Source: Septoria linicola (lineage: Eukaryota; Ascomycota; Dothideomycetes; Mycosphaerellales; Mycosphaerellaceae). From it: a stretch of 64,000 nucleotides of DNA. Of the stretch, positions 10,828-24,400 are shown in pieces. The DNA is taken from assembly GCA_024114885.1 (NCBI GenBank), contig CP099426.1, positions 1,984,001-2,048,000 of the forward strand. Reading direction: 5' to 3'. The translations under genes and the position numbers were made by a program. The notes beneath the pieces are model-generated. The model was not told the origin of the DNA. It worked only from the letters and a program-made list of their open reading frames with translations, and made no database searches. Position 1 is the stretch's first letter. The number at the start of each line of letters is the position of its first letter.

Positions 10828-13800
10828 TTAAGTAACTAAAATCTTTCTTTTAGACTCCTCTTAGTTCAACTCCAAGGCTTGGAGTTATCTTTTGTATATC
10901 TCTTATATAAGGTAGAGCTGCCTTACAAACTCCTAAAACTATAGTCTATTCTTTAGCTTAGTAAGACTATCTACTACTATCTCTTTTATGTTTATATATT
11001 CTATAGAGATAAGTCTGTTCTACTAGAGCTTTCTTATAGCATTATATAAGATATTAATATGTTTAGACTTGTTATAAACATATAAGTCCTTAACTAGAGT
11101 AAGGGTAGCTTAGTTATTATCTTTTAGCTAAATTAGCCTGATTCTAGTAATAGTTTCCTAGTTACTAAGGATCCTTAGTTAGTAAGAACATTCTCCTACT
11201 AACTCTAGGTATCTAAGCTCTCTTAAAAGAGCACTAAGGAACTATAACTGTTTTGCATATATACCTATAGCTATGTATTTAGCTTCTATTATAGATATAG
11301 CTATAGATTTCTACTTCTTACTTATCTAGGAGATTAATACACTATAAAGGAAGAAGATATATCTAAGGATTAAGACTCTGTTAGTCTTGTCCATTACATA
11401 GTTAGAGTCCACATATCTAGTAAGAAAGCCTTAACTATTCCTTAAGTATCTTAGACTAAGGTCTGGGTTTGATCTCAGGTATCTAGTTAGCTTCTTTAGA
11501 GCCTTTATATGTCCTACTATTAGATTACTAACATAGGAGCTTAATCTTCTAAAAGCAAATGAAATGTCTGGTCTTATAATAGTTACAAGCCATATCTATG
11601 TTCTAATAATAGATTAGTACTCCTATTTGTTATACCTTTTATTATTTAGTCTAGTAGGCTTTAGACTTTCATAGCTATCTATTAGTAAAAGAGTTAGTAA
11701 TATAGTCTCTTGACCTATTCTTATCTTAGCTAGGTTCTTTTAGATATAGTGCTTCTAGTCAAGTTTCAGCCAGCCTTACTATCTGTTTCTTATTAGTCTT
11801 ATTCTAAGAATCTTGTCTAGTTCTCTAAGATCTTTAATCTTGAAGACCTTACTAAGTTAGTCTTTAAACTAGAGGACATCTTCTAGTCTCTCTATAGTAA
11901 TAGGTATATTATTAACATAGATCAGGATCATTAGGTCTTTCCTTTTCTTATAGATTAGAAGATATAGGTCTACTTCTAATTATCTGAATCCTATTCCTTT
12001 TAGCTTTAATATATATAGCTGATTCTAGTCTCTTATAGCTTACTTTAGCCTATAGAGACTCCTTAGAACTTATAAGACTATACTAGTTAGTAGGTTAATA
12101 CCTAGTAGTAGAATTATATAGATGTCCTTATATAGGGTGCTCTCTATAAATACATTATTCATATCTACTTAGTGCAGAACTAGGTCCTTCTTATAGACTA
12201 TAGCTATAAATCCTCTTAGAGTATCCTACCTAACTATAGGGGCAAAAGTCTCTATATAGTCTACTCTATACTTTTAGGAGAACCCTCTTATAACTAGTCT
12301 TGCCTTGAACTTTTCAATAGCTCTACTAAGCTTTCTCTTAATATTAAAGACCTATCTTAAGGTAACTAGGTTAGCCCCTTTTAGTAGAACTACTATAGTC
12401 TAGGTATTATTGCTTATAAGTGTATCTAGCTCCTTCTAAATAGCTTCTTACTAGAGATAACTCTACTTAGGATTACTTACTGCTTCCTTATAGTTCCTTA
12501 GGATTAGAACCTCCTGTTTATATATTCCTACTTCTTTAGTAGCTAAGAATATAATCTCTTTAACTTCCTTCAAGAATTCTAGGTCCTATAGAATGCCTAG
12601 GTTAATAGAGCTTATAGCTAAGAAGAAAGCCTAATGCTCTAGGAGCATTTCCTTGTCTAGCTAACTATTCTAATCTAGCTCAAGCCTAATTAGCTTCAGC
12701 TTCTAGTTAAATCTATTAAGTTCTTAGGATACTTTCCTCTTTCTAAGAGTTTACCTTAGGGCTGTCTACTCCTAATCTACCTCTATAGTTTCTTAGGTAG
12801 AATTCTTAGATTCTTTCTTAACTTTCCCTTAGTCTAGGAATTTTCTATACTCTCCTACATCTTCTAGTAGAGGTAGAAGTTATATAAAGAGTTTCTTTCC
12901 TTCCTAAACCTATACTAATAGCTAAGGGGGAGGAGGCTTCTACTAGCCTAGACTAGGAGTACCTAGGGTACTCCTACTAGCTTATAGAGTAGGCTAGCTA
13001 ATAGTTCTTAGCCTTCTAATAGGTCTTCTTTCTAGAGCTAAACTAGGGAGATTCTTAATCTTAATATTCAAGTCTAATTCTCTACCTAGCTTATCTTTAA
13101 AGAAGATTATATTAGTATACTACTTAATAGCCTTTATATCTAGCTCCTAGAACTTCTATACCTTTGCTATATTATTATAGTATCTAATAAATATAGTATC
13201 CTTTCCTCTGTTTATTAGTTTGTTACTCCTTACCTACTAAGGCTATACTCTTGTATCTATATATACTATAGCTCTATATCCTTATACCTTGAGGTAGGAG
13301 ACTATTAGTTTAATCCTATCAAAAGCTTTATTAGGTAAGAGCTTGAATCCCTTAATATTAGGTCCATTTAGAAGCTTATTCCTTATATATACCTGTGCTT
13401 TAAGGGCTTCTAGCTAAAACTTAATAGGTATCTTACTTTCTTTAAGTATTACTCTAATAGAGGCCTCTAATATTTAGATAGACCTCTTAACTACTCTATT
13501 CTAGAGTGAATTATAGGCCTTAGTTAGCTTAAGGGTAATTCTAAAGTCCTTCTTCTACTATTTAATTAAAGTAGTAATCTCTCTAGTATTATTAGCCCTT
13601 ATAGACTTAAGGAGTGCTACTAACTGCCTTTCTGCCTTAATCCTCTAGTTCTAAAGAGTAGTTAGTGCATCTAATCTAGCCTTAAGTGGAAATACTTATT
13701 TCTTTCTTAAGAAGTTGTTAACAATCTTAAGCTACTATATAAAACCTTTTACTAATAATAGTAATAGTCTACAGATATCTACTAATATAAGGGCTAATCT

Positions 13801-15837
13801 TTTAGGTCTTCTCTTAATAGACTTACCTAGGTGTTTCTTTATCTTACCTATTATATAGATCCTATACTTATACTCTTCCTAGTTAGGAATTAGAATTCTT
13901 TCCTTTAGGTTAGTAACTTTATAAAGGTTTAAGAGTAACCCTCTTCTAAAGTGTGCAAATCTTCTATACTATAGCTCCTACTATTTCAGATCCTTCTCTA
14001 ATAGGGCAGTATAGGCATTGTTAACCTCTATAGGATTATATAGTAAGTAATATAACTTTTCCTATAGGAGAGGTAATATCTTACTAACAAATAGAACACC
14101 TCTAACTAGCTTGGTCTTTATAACTGTTTAGCTATCTAGGGAGGTAAGAGTGAAATCAGGCTTCTAGACTCTAAATTGCTTACTAAACTAATCCTATAAT
14201 ATAAGATTTACTCTAAGATTAGGAACAAATAGTACCCTATTAAGTAGAACTTCTCCTCCTAAGATTCCCTTCATCTATACTAGTCTAGAGTAGGTTATAT
14301 AGAGGTATCCTCCTCCTACCTTAATCTATACTTTCTTCCTTAGTAGCTTTACTAATCTAAAGAAGGATAGTTAGTTAGTTATATAGGATAAGGTATAGGA
14401 ATCTAAGAGCTATTCTTAGGGTAACAACTTACCTTTGGCCTCAATTATAGAATAGGCCAACTCATCTTGGTTATTATCTTCTAATAGGGAATTATTATTA
14501 CTTCTAGAACTAGAGTAAGTTCCAGAATCAGAACTAGAACTAGACTCCTAGGCTGAAAATCCTTTCTTTAGAAGCTTTCTAGACTTTTCTATTCTTTGAA
14601 GCTACTTACCCATTTTCTAGACAACCTTCTTTAGCTTATTATATAATAATGACTTATAGACAGCTTTCTTAATATGTCTAGTATTCCTTAGTAAAGGGGA
14701 TCTTCTAACCCTCTCTCTAAGGAATAATCCCTAAGGGTCCTTCTAGTTCTTAGTACTATTTCTCTACTAGGACAGTTTCTTAGTAGTAGGGAGGTTAGGA
14801 CAGTCCTTTAACTAGTACTTCCCTTTCTTATAGAGCTAGTATATTAGTAGGGACTTTCCTTAGTAGAGCTACCTAGAATAGAATATAGCTAGACCTATAT
14901 CTATCTTGTCTAGATTGTCTCTTGCCTCTTAGGACTTAAGTAGAAGGAGAATAGTGTCTATATCTAAGGATAGTTAGGTTATAATAGTATCCTTAGCTAC
15001 TTAGTATAATATAGGTAGGGACTATAGGAGATGTTTTAGCCTTTTCTCTTAGCTCTAGTAGTAGGCTTCCTAAGGATCAATCTTAGTAATCCTCTTACCT
15101 AGGCCTCTAAGGTGTCTCTATACTTCCCTAATTGTCTTATTAGGTAATATCCTGAATATAATAAACTACTTAATCAGACCTATAGTATAGGACTTCAGGA
15201 CTCTATTATACTTGTTCTAGAGAATCACCTATATCTTAGCTACTAGTATAGTAATATACTATGTCTCTAGCTCTATCTTATTATCTTTACTAATACTATA
15301 TCTAATACTAAACCTATATACTATATTGTCTTTTAAGAAGTGTTAATTCTAAGTAACATATATCTGAAGACTAGTGTCCTACTAAACTATATATAGGTTC
15401 CCTCTAACAATTAGTTAGCTAATTGCCTAGAACTAGTCCTTTCCTTCTAGCTTGTCTGTCTATAGCTTGAACTATCTCTTCTAGTTAGTTCTGTCTAGGA
15501 TTGGAATCCTTTAGCTCTTCTTATCCTCTTAGTCTATTATAGAAATAGGTAAATAGAATAAATAATTAGTAGAATACTTTAGACTAGCTAAGGATTCTAG
15601 AGAAGGGTAATTTCTTATAGTAGAGAGACCAGCTCTAAGGGATAGGGATTCCTCGTATTTAGGAAATTACTAAGACTTAGATCTTTCTCTCTTAGCAGAG
15701 TTTCTGTTACTAGGTAGTAGGAAGGCCAAGTAGCCTCTTCTAACTCTAGTAATGCTAGGTGCAATAGTAGAGAACTAGGTAGGTATTAATAAAGTAGAAA
15801 CACACTACTGTCTTATAGAGATCTTTACTAACTTATA
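10828..15837 (-). pseudogene. C2 Copia gag-pol (broken)
   Basis: Minus strand, about 1,670 codons in one frame: gag with zinc knuckle, protease, integrase, RT, RNase H. The RT catalytic box is at 11908-11919 and reads Y-V-N-N, from Y-V-D-D by two G-to-A changes. C2 keeps more CpA/TpG than C1 and appears among the less mutated copies. The stop is TAA at 10828-10830, where C4 and C5 keep TGA. About 590 bp of untranslated sequence (10241-10827) follow towards the 3' LTR, and no gene is seen there. Confidence 0.85.
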
Positions 15838-15925
15838 TACTACTAGGTACAAACTAGCTTCGTTAGTAATATAGTTAGGGAAACTTCTAGGCCCTAAATG
15901 TTTTCTATAAACTATAAGGGATACA

Positions 15926-15983
15926 AGTAACCTATACTAACATAGGTTGCTCCTATTTAGTGTATAAACCTAGGCTTATAACC
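15926..15983 (-). other. C2 primer-binding site and leader hairpin
   Basis: The primer-binding site is 15969-15983 (GGTTATAAGCCTAGG on the minus strand), touching the LTR; the hairpin is at 15926-15951. Confidence 0.82.
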
Positions 15984-16261
15984 TATTAAAAGTAGAGGGC
16001 GTTTGTAGATACTACATAATGTCAAGGAGGGTATAGCGTAGTAAAGAAGAATAGGGGATCAATCTTAAACTGACTTATATATATAGTATAGTAGTAATAT
16101 GCTAGGAACCAAATACAAAGTTGATTGAGTTAGTTATCTAAGAAGGGAAGAAAGAGAAGCAAGATATACCTCTTGCCAAGCCTTAGGTAGATGCCTTAGG
16201 TATCTAGAACTATGCTTAGAAGTCTATATCTAGACTAACTATCTAGGATACATTCTTAACA
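15984..16261 (-). repeat. C2 5' LTR
   Basis: 278 bp, ends TATTAAAAG ... TTCTTAACA on the + strand; the first CpA/TpG pair has been lost to RIP. Confidence 0.93.
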
Positions 16262-16266
16262 ACCCT

Positions 16267-17460
16267 CGTATTAAAGAGGTTAAAGATAAAAACTAGCTAG
16301 CTTCTTACCTTACGGATATAGGAGAGTTAGAGGATTCTTAAACTTAGAGACGTAATAACGATAAGATCGAGGATAAGTAGATATACGACTACCTAAACAG
16401 TCTACTAGTTCTAGTCGCTCCTACGTATACTTAAAAGCGAAAGAAGGCTAAGGAGCCTCTAAAGACTAAGCGTATAGACAACTACCTCCGAGCTACGTAC
16501 GCTAATAATAACGCTAACGTCTTCTAGATAGACAAGATACTCGAATCTAAGATCTAGTTAAGCTTAGTAGAGATTATTCTCTATAGTAAGCGAGCGTCGT
16601 ATTCCTTGTAGGGTCGTGTTCTAAACGATATAGATCTACGTAAGAAGCTTAATAAGCTCTATATAAAGAAGCGTGCGAATAGAGGTAGCGGAGCTAAGAT
16701 TAGCGTATATTCCTTACTATCTAAAGCCTTTAGCGAGTAGGTAGAGGAGGAGCTAACGAAAGCTGTTTTAGCGACCGATATTAAGGCCTTCTAGGTTACC
16801 GCTATAGCGATTAATATAGTAAAACCTAGGCCCGCTTCTAAGCTTTATAAGTAGACTAATAACATCCTTCTATTATTTAATAATATCTATTAAATTGTTC
16901 TAAGTATCTACGTGCCTACAAAGTACGGCCCTCGAATAATAGCTTATAAGTCTTTAATCGACGAGAGGGCTAAGTTAATAATTATACCGATCGAACACGT
17001 TCGAAAGCTTCAAGTCGGTATAACCCCTCTCGGTAATATTACTATAGAAGGAGTCGGAGGCAAGGTTACTTTTATTAGGTACTACCTAGAGGTATTAATC
17101 GATACCTTTAGCGTAAGAGTTACGATACTATTTCTAGTCTTACTAGCGAACGGCCCGATCTTACTTAGCCGACTATAGGCGCGGCGGGTACGCCTAGCTT
17201 CTAAGAACTATAATAATAGCTCTTAGGAGGGCTTAATTAGTACTCTAGATAGCCGTATTATTATATTTACCGGTTTTAATAGCTATAGTAATATACGTAC
17301 TATAGAACAAGTCCTAGGAAAAGCTAGAGTGCCGAGGAACTAGCTCTAGTCGACAGCACGAGTATAGTAGAGGCTCTAATACGTGTATTATATTAAGATT
17401 CGATAGAAGTTAGTGTCCGAACTCTAACTTTTAGTAATTACTAGCTAAAGGATATAGGGT
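16267..17460 (+). pseudogene. Gypsy-A gag end and aspartic protease (broken)
   Basis: Continues gag after C2. A basic Lys/Arg-rich stretch is followed by a region typical of fungal Gypsy polyproteins just before the protease. The retropepsin cleaves the polyprotein; its best stretch is 16912-17178. The active-site segment reads LIDERAKLIIIPIEHVRKL, where family members have D-S/E-G-A; the Gly is now Arg, a G-to-A change. The conserved end (ILLGRPW type) reads ILLSRL then a stop, followed by RRVRLASKNYNN. The frame matches gag, so gag and protease formed one ORF. The frame loses coding character near 17400-17500, where pol takes over one base back. Confidence 0.78.
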
Positions 17461-17607
17461 ATACTATCGAGGACTCTAGATCTTATAATAGCGAGGAGTA
17501 GGAGGAGGGATTATAAGCTTTTCAAGCTTCTACTACCCTTTCCGTATAAGGTTTAGTAGTTAGAGGTGAAAACTCTACTTAGGGAGGTTAGCTAGCGGAA
17601 CGTTCCG

Positions 17608-17632
17608 TAGTTACCTTTTTAAACGATAATTA
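17608..17632. repeat. 25-bp palindrome, pre-RT copy (Gypsy-A)
   Basis: Starts TAGTTACCTTTT and ends ACGATAATTA, an imperfect palindrome of the same 25-bp form. It lies inside former coding sequence just after the gag/pol frame change. Confidence 0.7.
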
Positions 17633-18318
17633 CGTTATACCTCCTATACTATACTTTAAACTATACTAGTAGTATAGATAGATAAGCGATTAGTACTAGT
17701 GTTCGTTTACGGTTACCGACAGCCCTAAACTCCTAGAGAATCAAGTCTTTAACTACCTTACGTAGTAGTTGTCGTATATAAAGGTAATCTACTTTAGGGA
17801 CTATTTTATAGCTAACTTGATTAGACAAAGTACCTCTCTACGATAGTAGCTCGAACTATCAAGACAGGTTAATTATAGCTAGACTTAAATATAGTATAAC
17901 TATCTCGTAGTAGTAGCCGTTAAAGGTAATATCGCTAAATTCAGCTAAAATAGTCGACTTAAGAAGCTTTTACTAGCTACTAGCGAAGCTGAGCTAGCTT
18001 ATACTAACGAGCGAGACTTATACTAGGGTATTAGGTATAGTTTTAAAGAGGCTATACTAGTGCCTTAATCGAGCTAGGGTTCGAATTACGAGGGCGAATA
18101 CTTGATAATTGCCTATAGTAAGCTTAGAGAGGCGGAGCTAGCTGTCTAAGAACCTAGACTCTACGACGAGGTTATTTCTAATAAAGCGGACGACGAGCTT
18201 AGTAAAGAGACGTACGTTATCTCGGCCGCTATTAATATAGTAGCGGAGAGAGCTCGTAATAAAGAAGCTATAAGGTAGTAGAAGCTAGATAATTATATTA
18301 GCGCCTATACTCTTTATA

Positions 18319-18334
18319 AGCGAGTTACTAATAA
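18319..18334 (+). repeat. Direct repeat, left copy, bordering RT-RNase H
   Basis: AGCGAGTTACTAATAA, 15 of 16 bases identical to 20326-20341. The equivalent pair in Gypsy-B has collapsed to one copy with loss of the 2,007 bases between. Confidence 0.75.
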
Positions 18335-20325
18335 GATTAAACTAGTAAATACCGACATTACTATAACTAATAGCTTAAACCCTAGCGGGTTAAAGGACTA
18401 GCGACGGACTTATATTAAGAAGGAAGCGGCTATACTACCTAGTACTAGACCTTATAATAGTAAGTACCTAACTAAGAGGTTCTCGACGATCGAGCCTAGA
18501 TTACGCCTAACGCCCGAACGGCTTATAAAGTTCAAACCTAGTATGGAACTACTACTAAAGGAGCTAGATTTGTTATATTATATACTAAGGAATCGAGAAG
18601 CTGCCTTTATATAGGACTTTACGTATTTAGGCCGAATTAATCCTAATATTGCTCCGCTATAGAAGATTCGAATAGTTCCTTACGAGCTATAGTAGTATCT
18701 AGGCTTCAAGCTAAACCTATCTCTACGATATATCGTAGAGGATATACTAAGACAACGAATCTAAGCTAGAACTCTTAAGCTATACTATAGTGCCTATCGA
18801 AACCCGTACTTCCTTATTAGTAAGAAGATAGAGGTAGGTAAGCTAAAGAAGTATCGGTTAATTAACGTAGCTTAGAAGTTTAATCAAGTCACCGTAAGAG
18901 ATTCGAACTTACTACTCGACGCTAAGGGTTTCTCTAAGGACTTTACCGGTTACGCGCTAGCCTCGTTAGTTAATATCTTCTCTAGATATAACCAAATTCT
19001 ACTCGATAAATTATATAGAGACCTTATAGGCTTCGATTTACTACTAGGCCTATTATAGTAGACTACGTTGCCGTAAGGAGCTACGAATTCTGTTACCTAG
19101 TTCGTTCGTATTATTAATCAAGTGCTTATAGAGTATGTCTCGTATAAGGTACGGCCGTTCCTTAATAATATCGGTATTAAAGAGCCTAAGACGAAGTACG
19201 ATAGTAAAGAGGTTGAACCTAGCCTCCGCTACTACGTTATTAAACATATTATAGCTATAGACGACGTTCTCTATAATATAGAACGAGCTAATATAACTAT
19301 AGCTTTTAACAAGCTACAGCTTTATTACGAACAGTTAGTAATCGTTAGTTACCTTACTAGTATCGATAGTCGCTATCTAGACTTTACGAGAGTAGCGAAG
19401 ATTAAGAAATAGCCGACTCTAGAGAATTAGAAGGAGGTTCGAATCTTCCTCGGCGTAGTTACGTACTACCGCGTCTAGGTTAAAGGTTTCACGATTATTC
19501 TTACTCTACTCTTTAAACTCTTATAGAAGGATACTAAGTTTTAATAGACTACCGAACACTAACTAGCTAAAGATATCGTCTTAAAGGCACTAGTTTCAGC
19601 CCTAGCCCTAGTTACTCTTAACTTTAGAGAAGGAGTAGGACTTATTATCGTAGGTATAGATTCGAGTAGTAAAGGTTAGAGATATACGCTTTCCTAATAT
19701 AATCGAGACGAGCTACTTCTCTACTATCTAGTTCGATATAAGTCTGGCCTATTTAACCTAGTAGAGGTTAAGTACGATACTAGAAAGCGCGAATGCCTTA
19801 GTGTACTAAAGGTATTAAAGAAGCTGAAACTATAGCTATTCGGAGTATACTTCTAACTAGAGATTAATATAAATACTCTCGTTTACTAGCTTAATAAGGC
19901 TGCTTCTAATTTACCGAATATAGTAATAACGCGCTAGCTAGTATAGATCTACCTCTTCGACTTCAACGTTATATATGTTCCTAGTAAGAAGTATATAGCT
20001 CTAGATTCGTTATCGAGGAAGCCTATTACGCTTGAAGATATAAAGGCTATAGAATAGGAAGAAGACGTAGATCTAATAATTAACGAGTAATTCTTCGATA
20101 CCTTTTACGTTAACGCTTTCTCTATATAGGTGATTTAGAGCGAGCTACCTATAATTAATAGGATCTACTCTTAGGAGTTAATAAATATCGCTTTTATACT
20201 TATACGAATATAAAGACCTAAGAGAGTTTCTAATAACGAGTATAAGCGGTTAAGGAAGAAGTGTCGGCTGTTTTATATTAAGAATAACTAGCTCTAGCGC
20301 TAAGAGCGAGTAGCTAGACCTCTAT

Positions 20326-20341
20326 AGCGAGTTATTAATAA
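20326..20341 (+). repeat. Direct repeat, right copy, bordering RT-RNase H
   Basis: AGCGAGTTATTAATAA, partner of 18319-18334, in the same codon phase. Confidence 0.75.
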
Positions 20342-20535
20342 ACCTAAAGCACGAGCTCGTATTATTAAGATATACTATTATAAGAACAGTTATCGTAGCG
20401 CTAAACAGACGTATAATCTTATCTAGAAACGATAATAGTAGGATAGAGTCTAGGCTTAGATCTCGCTCGCTATTCGGTAGTATACTATTTATAGTCTTCG
20501 GTATAGGAGATAGGTACCTAGAGAACTATAGATCC

Positions 20536-20813
20536 TATTAAAAGTAGAGGGCGTTTATAGATACTATATAATGTTAAGGAGGGTATAGCGTAGTAAAGAA
20601 GAATAGGGGATTAATCTTGAACTAACTTATATATATAGTATAGTAGCAATATACTAGGAACCAAATACAAAGTTAATTAAGTTAGTTATCTAAGAAGAGA
20701 AGAGAGAGAAGTAAGATATACCTCTTACTAAGCCTCAGGTAGATGCCTTAGGTATCTAGAACTATGCTTAGAAGTCTATATCTAGACTAACTATCTAGGA
20801 TATATTCTTAACA
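20536..20813 (-). repeat. C3 3' LTR
   Basis: 278 bp, TATTAAAAG ... TTCTTAACA on the + strand, with the polypurine tract just inside. Confidence 0.93.
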
Positions 20814-21400
20814 CTCCTACTTATGCTATATAGTCAGATCTTTTAATAGATCATCTATAGCACTCAAATGCTAGTCCTAATCTTGATTAGTTATCAAGTA
20901 CTTGCTTTTCAGACTAATAACTAGACAGTACTAACTGTTAATCTAATAAACTTTCTATACTACTATCTCCTATAAAAAGGTAAAAGAAATACCTTCTATA
21001 AGATCTTCCTCCTCTCTTATATAGGAGTGGATTGTTTAGGACATAGACTATCTAGTAAGTTGCCTCTATCCTTTCTTATAGCTAATTCTAATAGCTCTCT
21101 AGATTCCTTATAGCCTGGTCCCTTACTTAGTTATATTCTATACAGCTTCTTAGTTCCCTAATAGTCTTTAGAGTATACTATTCTTAGCTATAGGGATCTT
21201 ATATTAAGCTAGGGAGCAGAGTAACTATATACTAGTAGAGGAGATAATAGCTACTATAGAGGAGGTCTTTAATATTAACTAGTACTTAGCCTTAGGGGGT
21301 GTCTAGTTCAGCTAGGTGTTATATAGTAATATTGTAGTTAGTAATAGGTCTGATATTAGTAAGGGTATTTAGGACTTTATAAAGTCTAACTAAGGAGGAG

Positions 21401-24400
21401 TTAAGTAACTAAAATCTTTCTTTTAGACTCCTCTTAGTTTAGCTCTAAGGCTTAGAGTTATCTTTTATATATCTCTTATATAAGGTAGAGCTACCTTATA
21501 AACTCCTGAAACTATAGTCTATTCTTTAGCTTAGTAAGACTATCTACTACTATCTCTTTTATGTTTATATATTCTATAGAGATAAGTCTATTCTACTAGA
21601 GCTTTCTTATAGCATTGTATGAGATATTAATATGTTTAGACTTGTTATAAACATGTAAGTCCTTAACTAGAGTAAGGGCAGCTTGGTTATTACCTTTTAG
21701 CTAAATTAGCCTAATTCTAGTAATAGTTTCCTAGTTACTAAGGATCCTTAGTTAGTAAGAACATTCTCCTACTAACTCTAGGCATCTAAGCTCTCTTAAA
21801 AGAGTATTAAGGAACTATAACTGTTTTATATATGCTCCTATAGCTATATATTTAGCTTCTATTATAGATGTAGCTATAGATTTCTGCTTCTTACTTATCT
21901 AGGAGATTAGTGTACTATAAAGGAAGAAGACATATTTAAGGATTAAGACTCTATTAGTCTTGTCTATTATATAGTTAGAGTCTATATATCTAGTAAGGCA
22001 GCCTTGACCATTCCTTAAGTATCTTAGACTAAGGTCTAGGTTTAATCTCAGGTATCTAGTTAGCTTCTTTAGAGCCTTTATATATCCTACTATTGGATTA
22101 CTAATATAGGAGCTTAATCTTCTAAGAGCAAATGAAATGTCTAGTCTTATAACAGTTGTAAGCTACATCTATGTTCTAACAATGGATTAGTACTCCTATT
22201 TGTTATACCTTTTATTATTTAGTCTAGTAGGCTTTAGACTTTCATAGCTGTCTATTAGTAAAAGAGTTAGTAATACAGTCTCTTAACCTATTCCTATCTT
22301 AGCTAGGTTCTCTTAGATATAGTGCTTCTAGTTAAGTTTTAGCTAGCCTTACTATCTATTTCTTATTAGTCTTATTCTAAGAATCTTGTCTAGTTCTCTA
22401 AGATCTTTAATCTTGAAGACCTTACTAAGTTAGTCTTTAAACTAGAGGACATCTTCTAGTCTCTCTATAGTAATAGGTATATTATTAATATAGATTAGGA
22501 TTATTAGGTCTTTCCTTTTCTTATAGATTAGAAGACATAGGTCTACTTCTAATTATCTAAATCCTATTCCTTTTAGCTTTGACATATATAGCTGATTCTA
22601 GTCTCTTGTAGCTTGCTTTAGCCTATAGAGACTCCTTAGAACTTGTAAGACTATACTAGTTAGTAGGTTAATACCTAGTAGTAGGATTATATAGATGTCC
22701 TTATATAGGGTACTCTCTATAAATACATTGTTTATATCTACTTAGTATAGAACTAGGTCCTTCTTATAGACTACAGCTATGAATCCTCTTAGAGTATCCT
22801 ACCTAACTATAGAGGCAAAAGTTTCTATATAGTCTACTCTATACTTTTAGGAGAACCCTCTTATAATTAGTCTTGCCTTAAACTTTTTAATAGCTCTACT
22901 AAGCTTTCTCTTAATATTAAAGACCTATCTTGAGGTAACTAGGTTAGCCCCTTTTAGTAGGACTACTATAGTCTAGGTATTATTACTTATAAGTATATCT
23001 AGCTCCTTCTAAATAGCTTCTTACTAGAGATAACCCTACTTAGGATTACTTACTACTTCCTTATAGTTCCTTAGGATTAGAACCTCCTATTTATGTATTC
23101 CTACTTCTTTAGTAGCTAAGAATATAATCTCTTTAACTTCCTCTAAGAATTCTAGGTCCTATAGGATACCTAGGTTAATAGAGCTTATAGCTAAGAAGAA
23201 AGCCTAATACTCTAGGAGCATTTCCTTATCTAGCTGACTATTCTAATCTAGCTTAAGCCTAATTGGCTTCAGCTTCTAGTTAAATCTATTAAGTTCTTAG
23301 GATACTTTCCTCTTTCTAAGAATTTACCTTAGGGCTGTCTACTCCTAATCTACCTCTATAGTTTCTTAGGCAGAATTCTTAGATTCTTTCTTAACTTTCC
23401 CTTAGTCTAGGAATTTTCTATACTCTCTTATATCTTCTAGTAGAGGTGGAAGTTATATAAAGAGTTTCTTTCCTTCCTAAACCTATACTAATAGCTAAGG
23501 AGGAGGAGGCTTCTACTAGCCTAGACTAGGAGCACCTAGGGTACTCCTACTAGCTTATAGAGTAGGCTAGCTAATAGTTCTTAGCCTTCTAATAGGTCTT
23601 CTTTCTAGAGCTGAACTAGGGAGATTCTTAATCTTAATATTCAAGTCTAATTCTCTACCTAGCTTATCTTTAAAGAAGATTATATTAGTATACTACTTGA
23701 CAGCCTTTATATCTAGCTCCTAGAACTTCTATACCTTTACTATATTGTTATAGTATCTAATAAATATAGCATCCTTTCCTCTATTTATTAGTTTGTTACT
23801 CCTTGCCTACTAAGGCTATACTCTTATATCTATATATACTACAGCTCTATATCCCTATACCTTAAGGTAGGAGACTATTAGTTTGATCCTATTAAAAGCT
23901 TTATTAGGTAAGAGCTTGAATCCTTTAATATTAGGTCTATTTAGAAGCTTGTTCCTTATATATACTTATACTTTAAGGGCTTCTAGCTAAAACTTAATAG
24001 GTATCTTACTTTCTTTAAGTATTACTCTAATAGAGGCCTCTAATATTTAGATAGACCTCTTAACTACTCTATTCTAGAGTGAATTGTAGGCCTTAGTTAG
24101 CTTAAGGGTAATTCTAAAGTCCTTCTCCTACTATTTAATTAAAGTAGTAATCTCTCTAGCATTGTTAGCCCTTATAGACTTAAGGAGTGCTACTAACTAC
24201 CTTTCTACCTTAATCCTCTAGTTCTAAAGAGTAGTTAGTATATCTGATCTAGCCTTAAGTAGAAATACCTATTTCTTTCTTAAGAAGTTATTAACAATCT
24301 TAAGCTACTATATAAAACCTTTTACTAATAATAGTAATAGTCTATAGATATCTACTAATATAAGGGCTAATCTTTTAGGTCTTCTCTTAATAGACTTGCC

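Larger units (their letters stand above)
9963..16261 (-). mobile_element. Copia copy C2, complete, in Gypsy-A gag
   Basis: 6,299 bp on the minus strand with two 278-bp LTRs and a perfect target duplication ACCCT (9958-9962 / 16262-16266). The unbroken site is seen in Gypsy-B near 54690. It is opposite in sense to its host Gypsy-A. Confidence 0.95.
17461..20535 (+). pseudogene. Gypsy-A pol: pre-RT, reverse transcriptase, RNase H, integrase N-terminus (broken)
   Basis: Copies element RNA into DNA. The frame is -1 relative to gag-protease. The pre-RT region is 17461-18540. RT follows: FTYLGRINPNIAPL near 18620, IEVGKLKKYRLINVA near 18830, NQVTVRDSNLLLDA near 18885, LPQGATNS-type sequence near 19070, and the catalytic box at 19158-19169, which reads FLNN where the family has F/Y-x-D-D. 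The two Asp are now Asn by G-to-A change, so the enzyme is dead. The longest open part is 19122-19412. RNase H is about 19550-20060, ending in ALDSLSRKP. The integrase zinc-binding part begins after 20320. C3 interrupts it at 20535 with GATCC duplicated. Confidence 0.85.

Noticed and set aside
19053..19247. Open minus-strand frame of 64 codons
   Set aside because: It is the antisense of the Gypsy-A RT catalytic region, and the plus strand has the clear family match.
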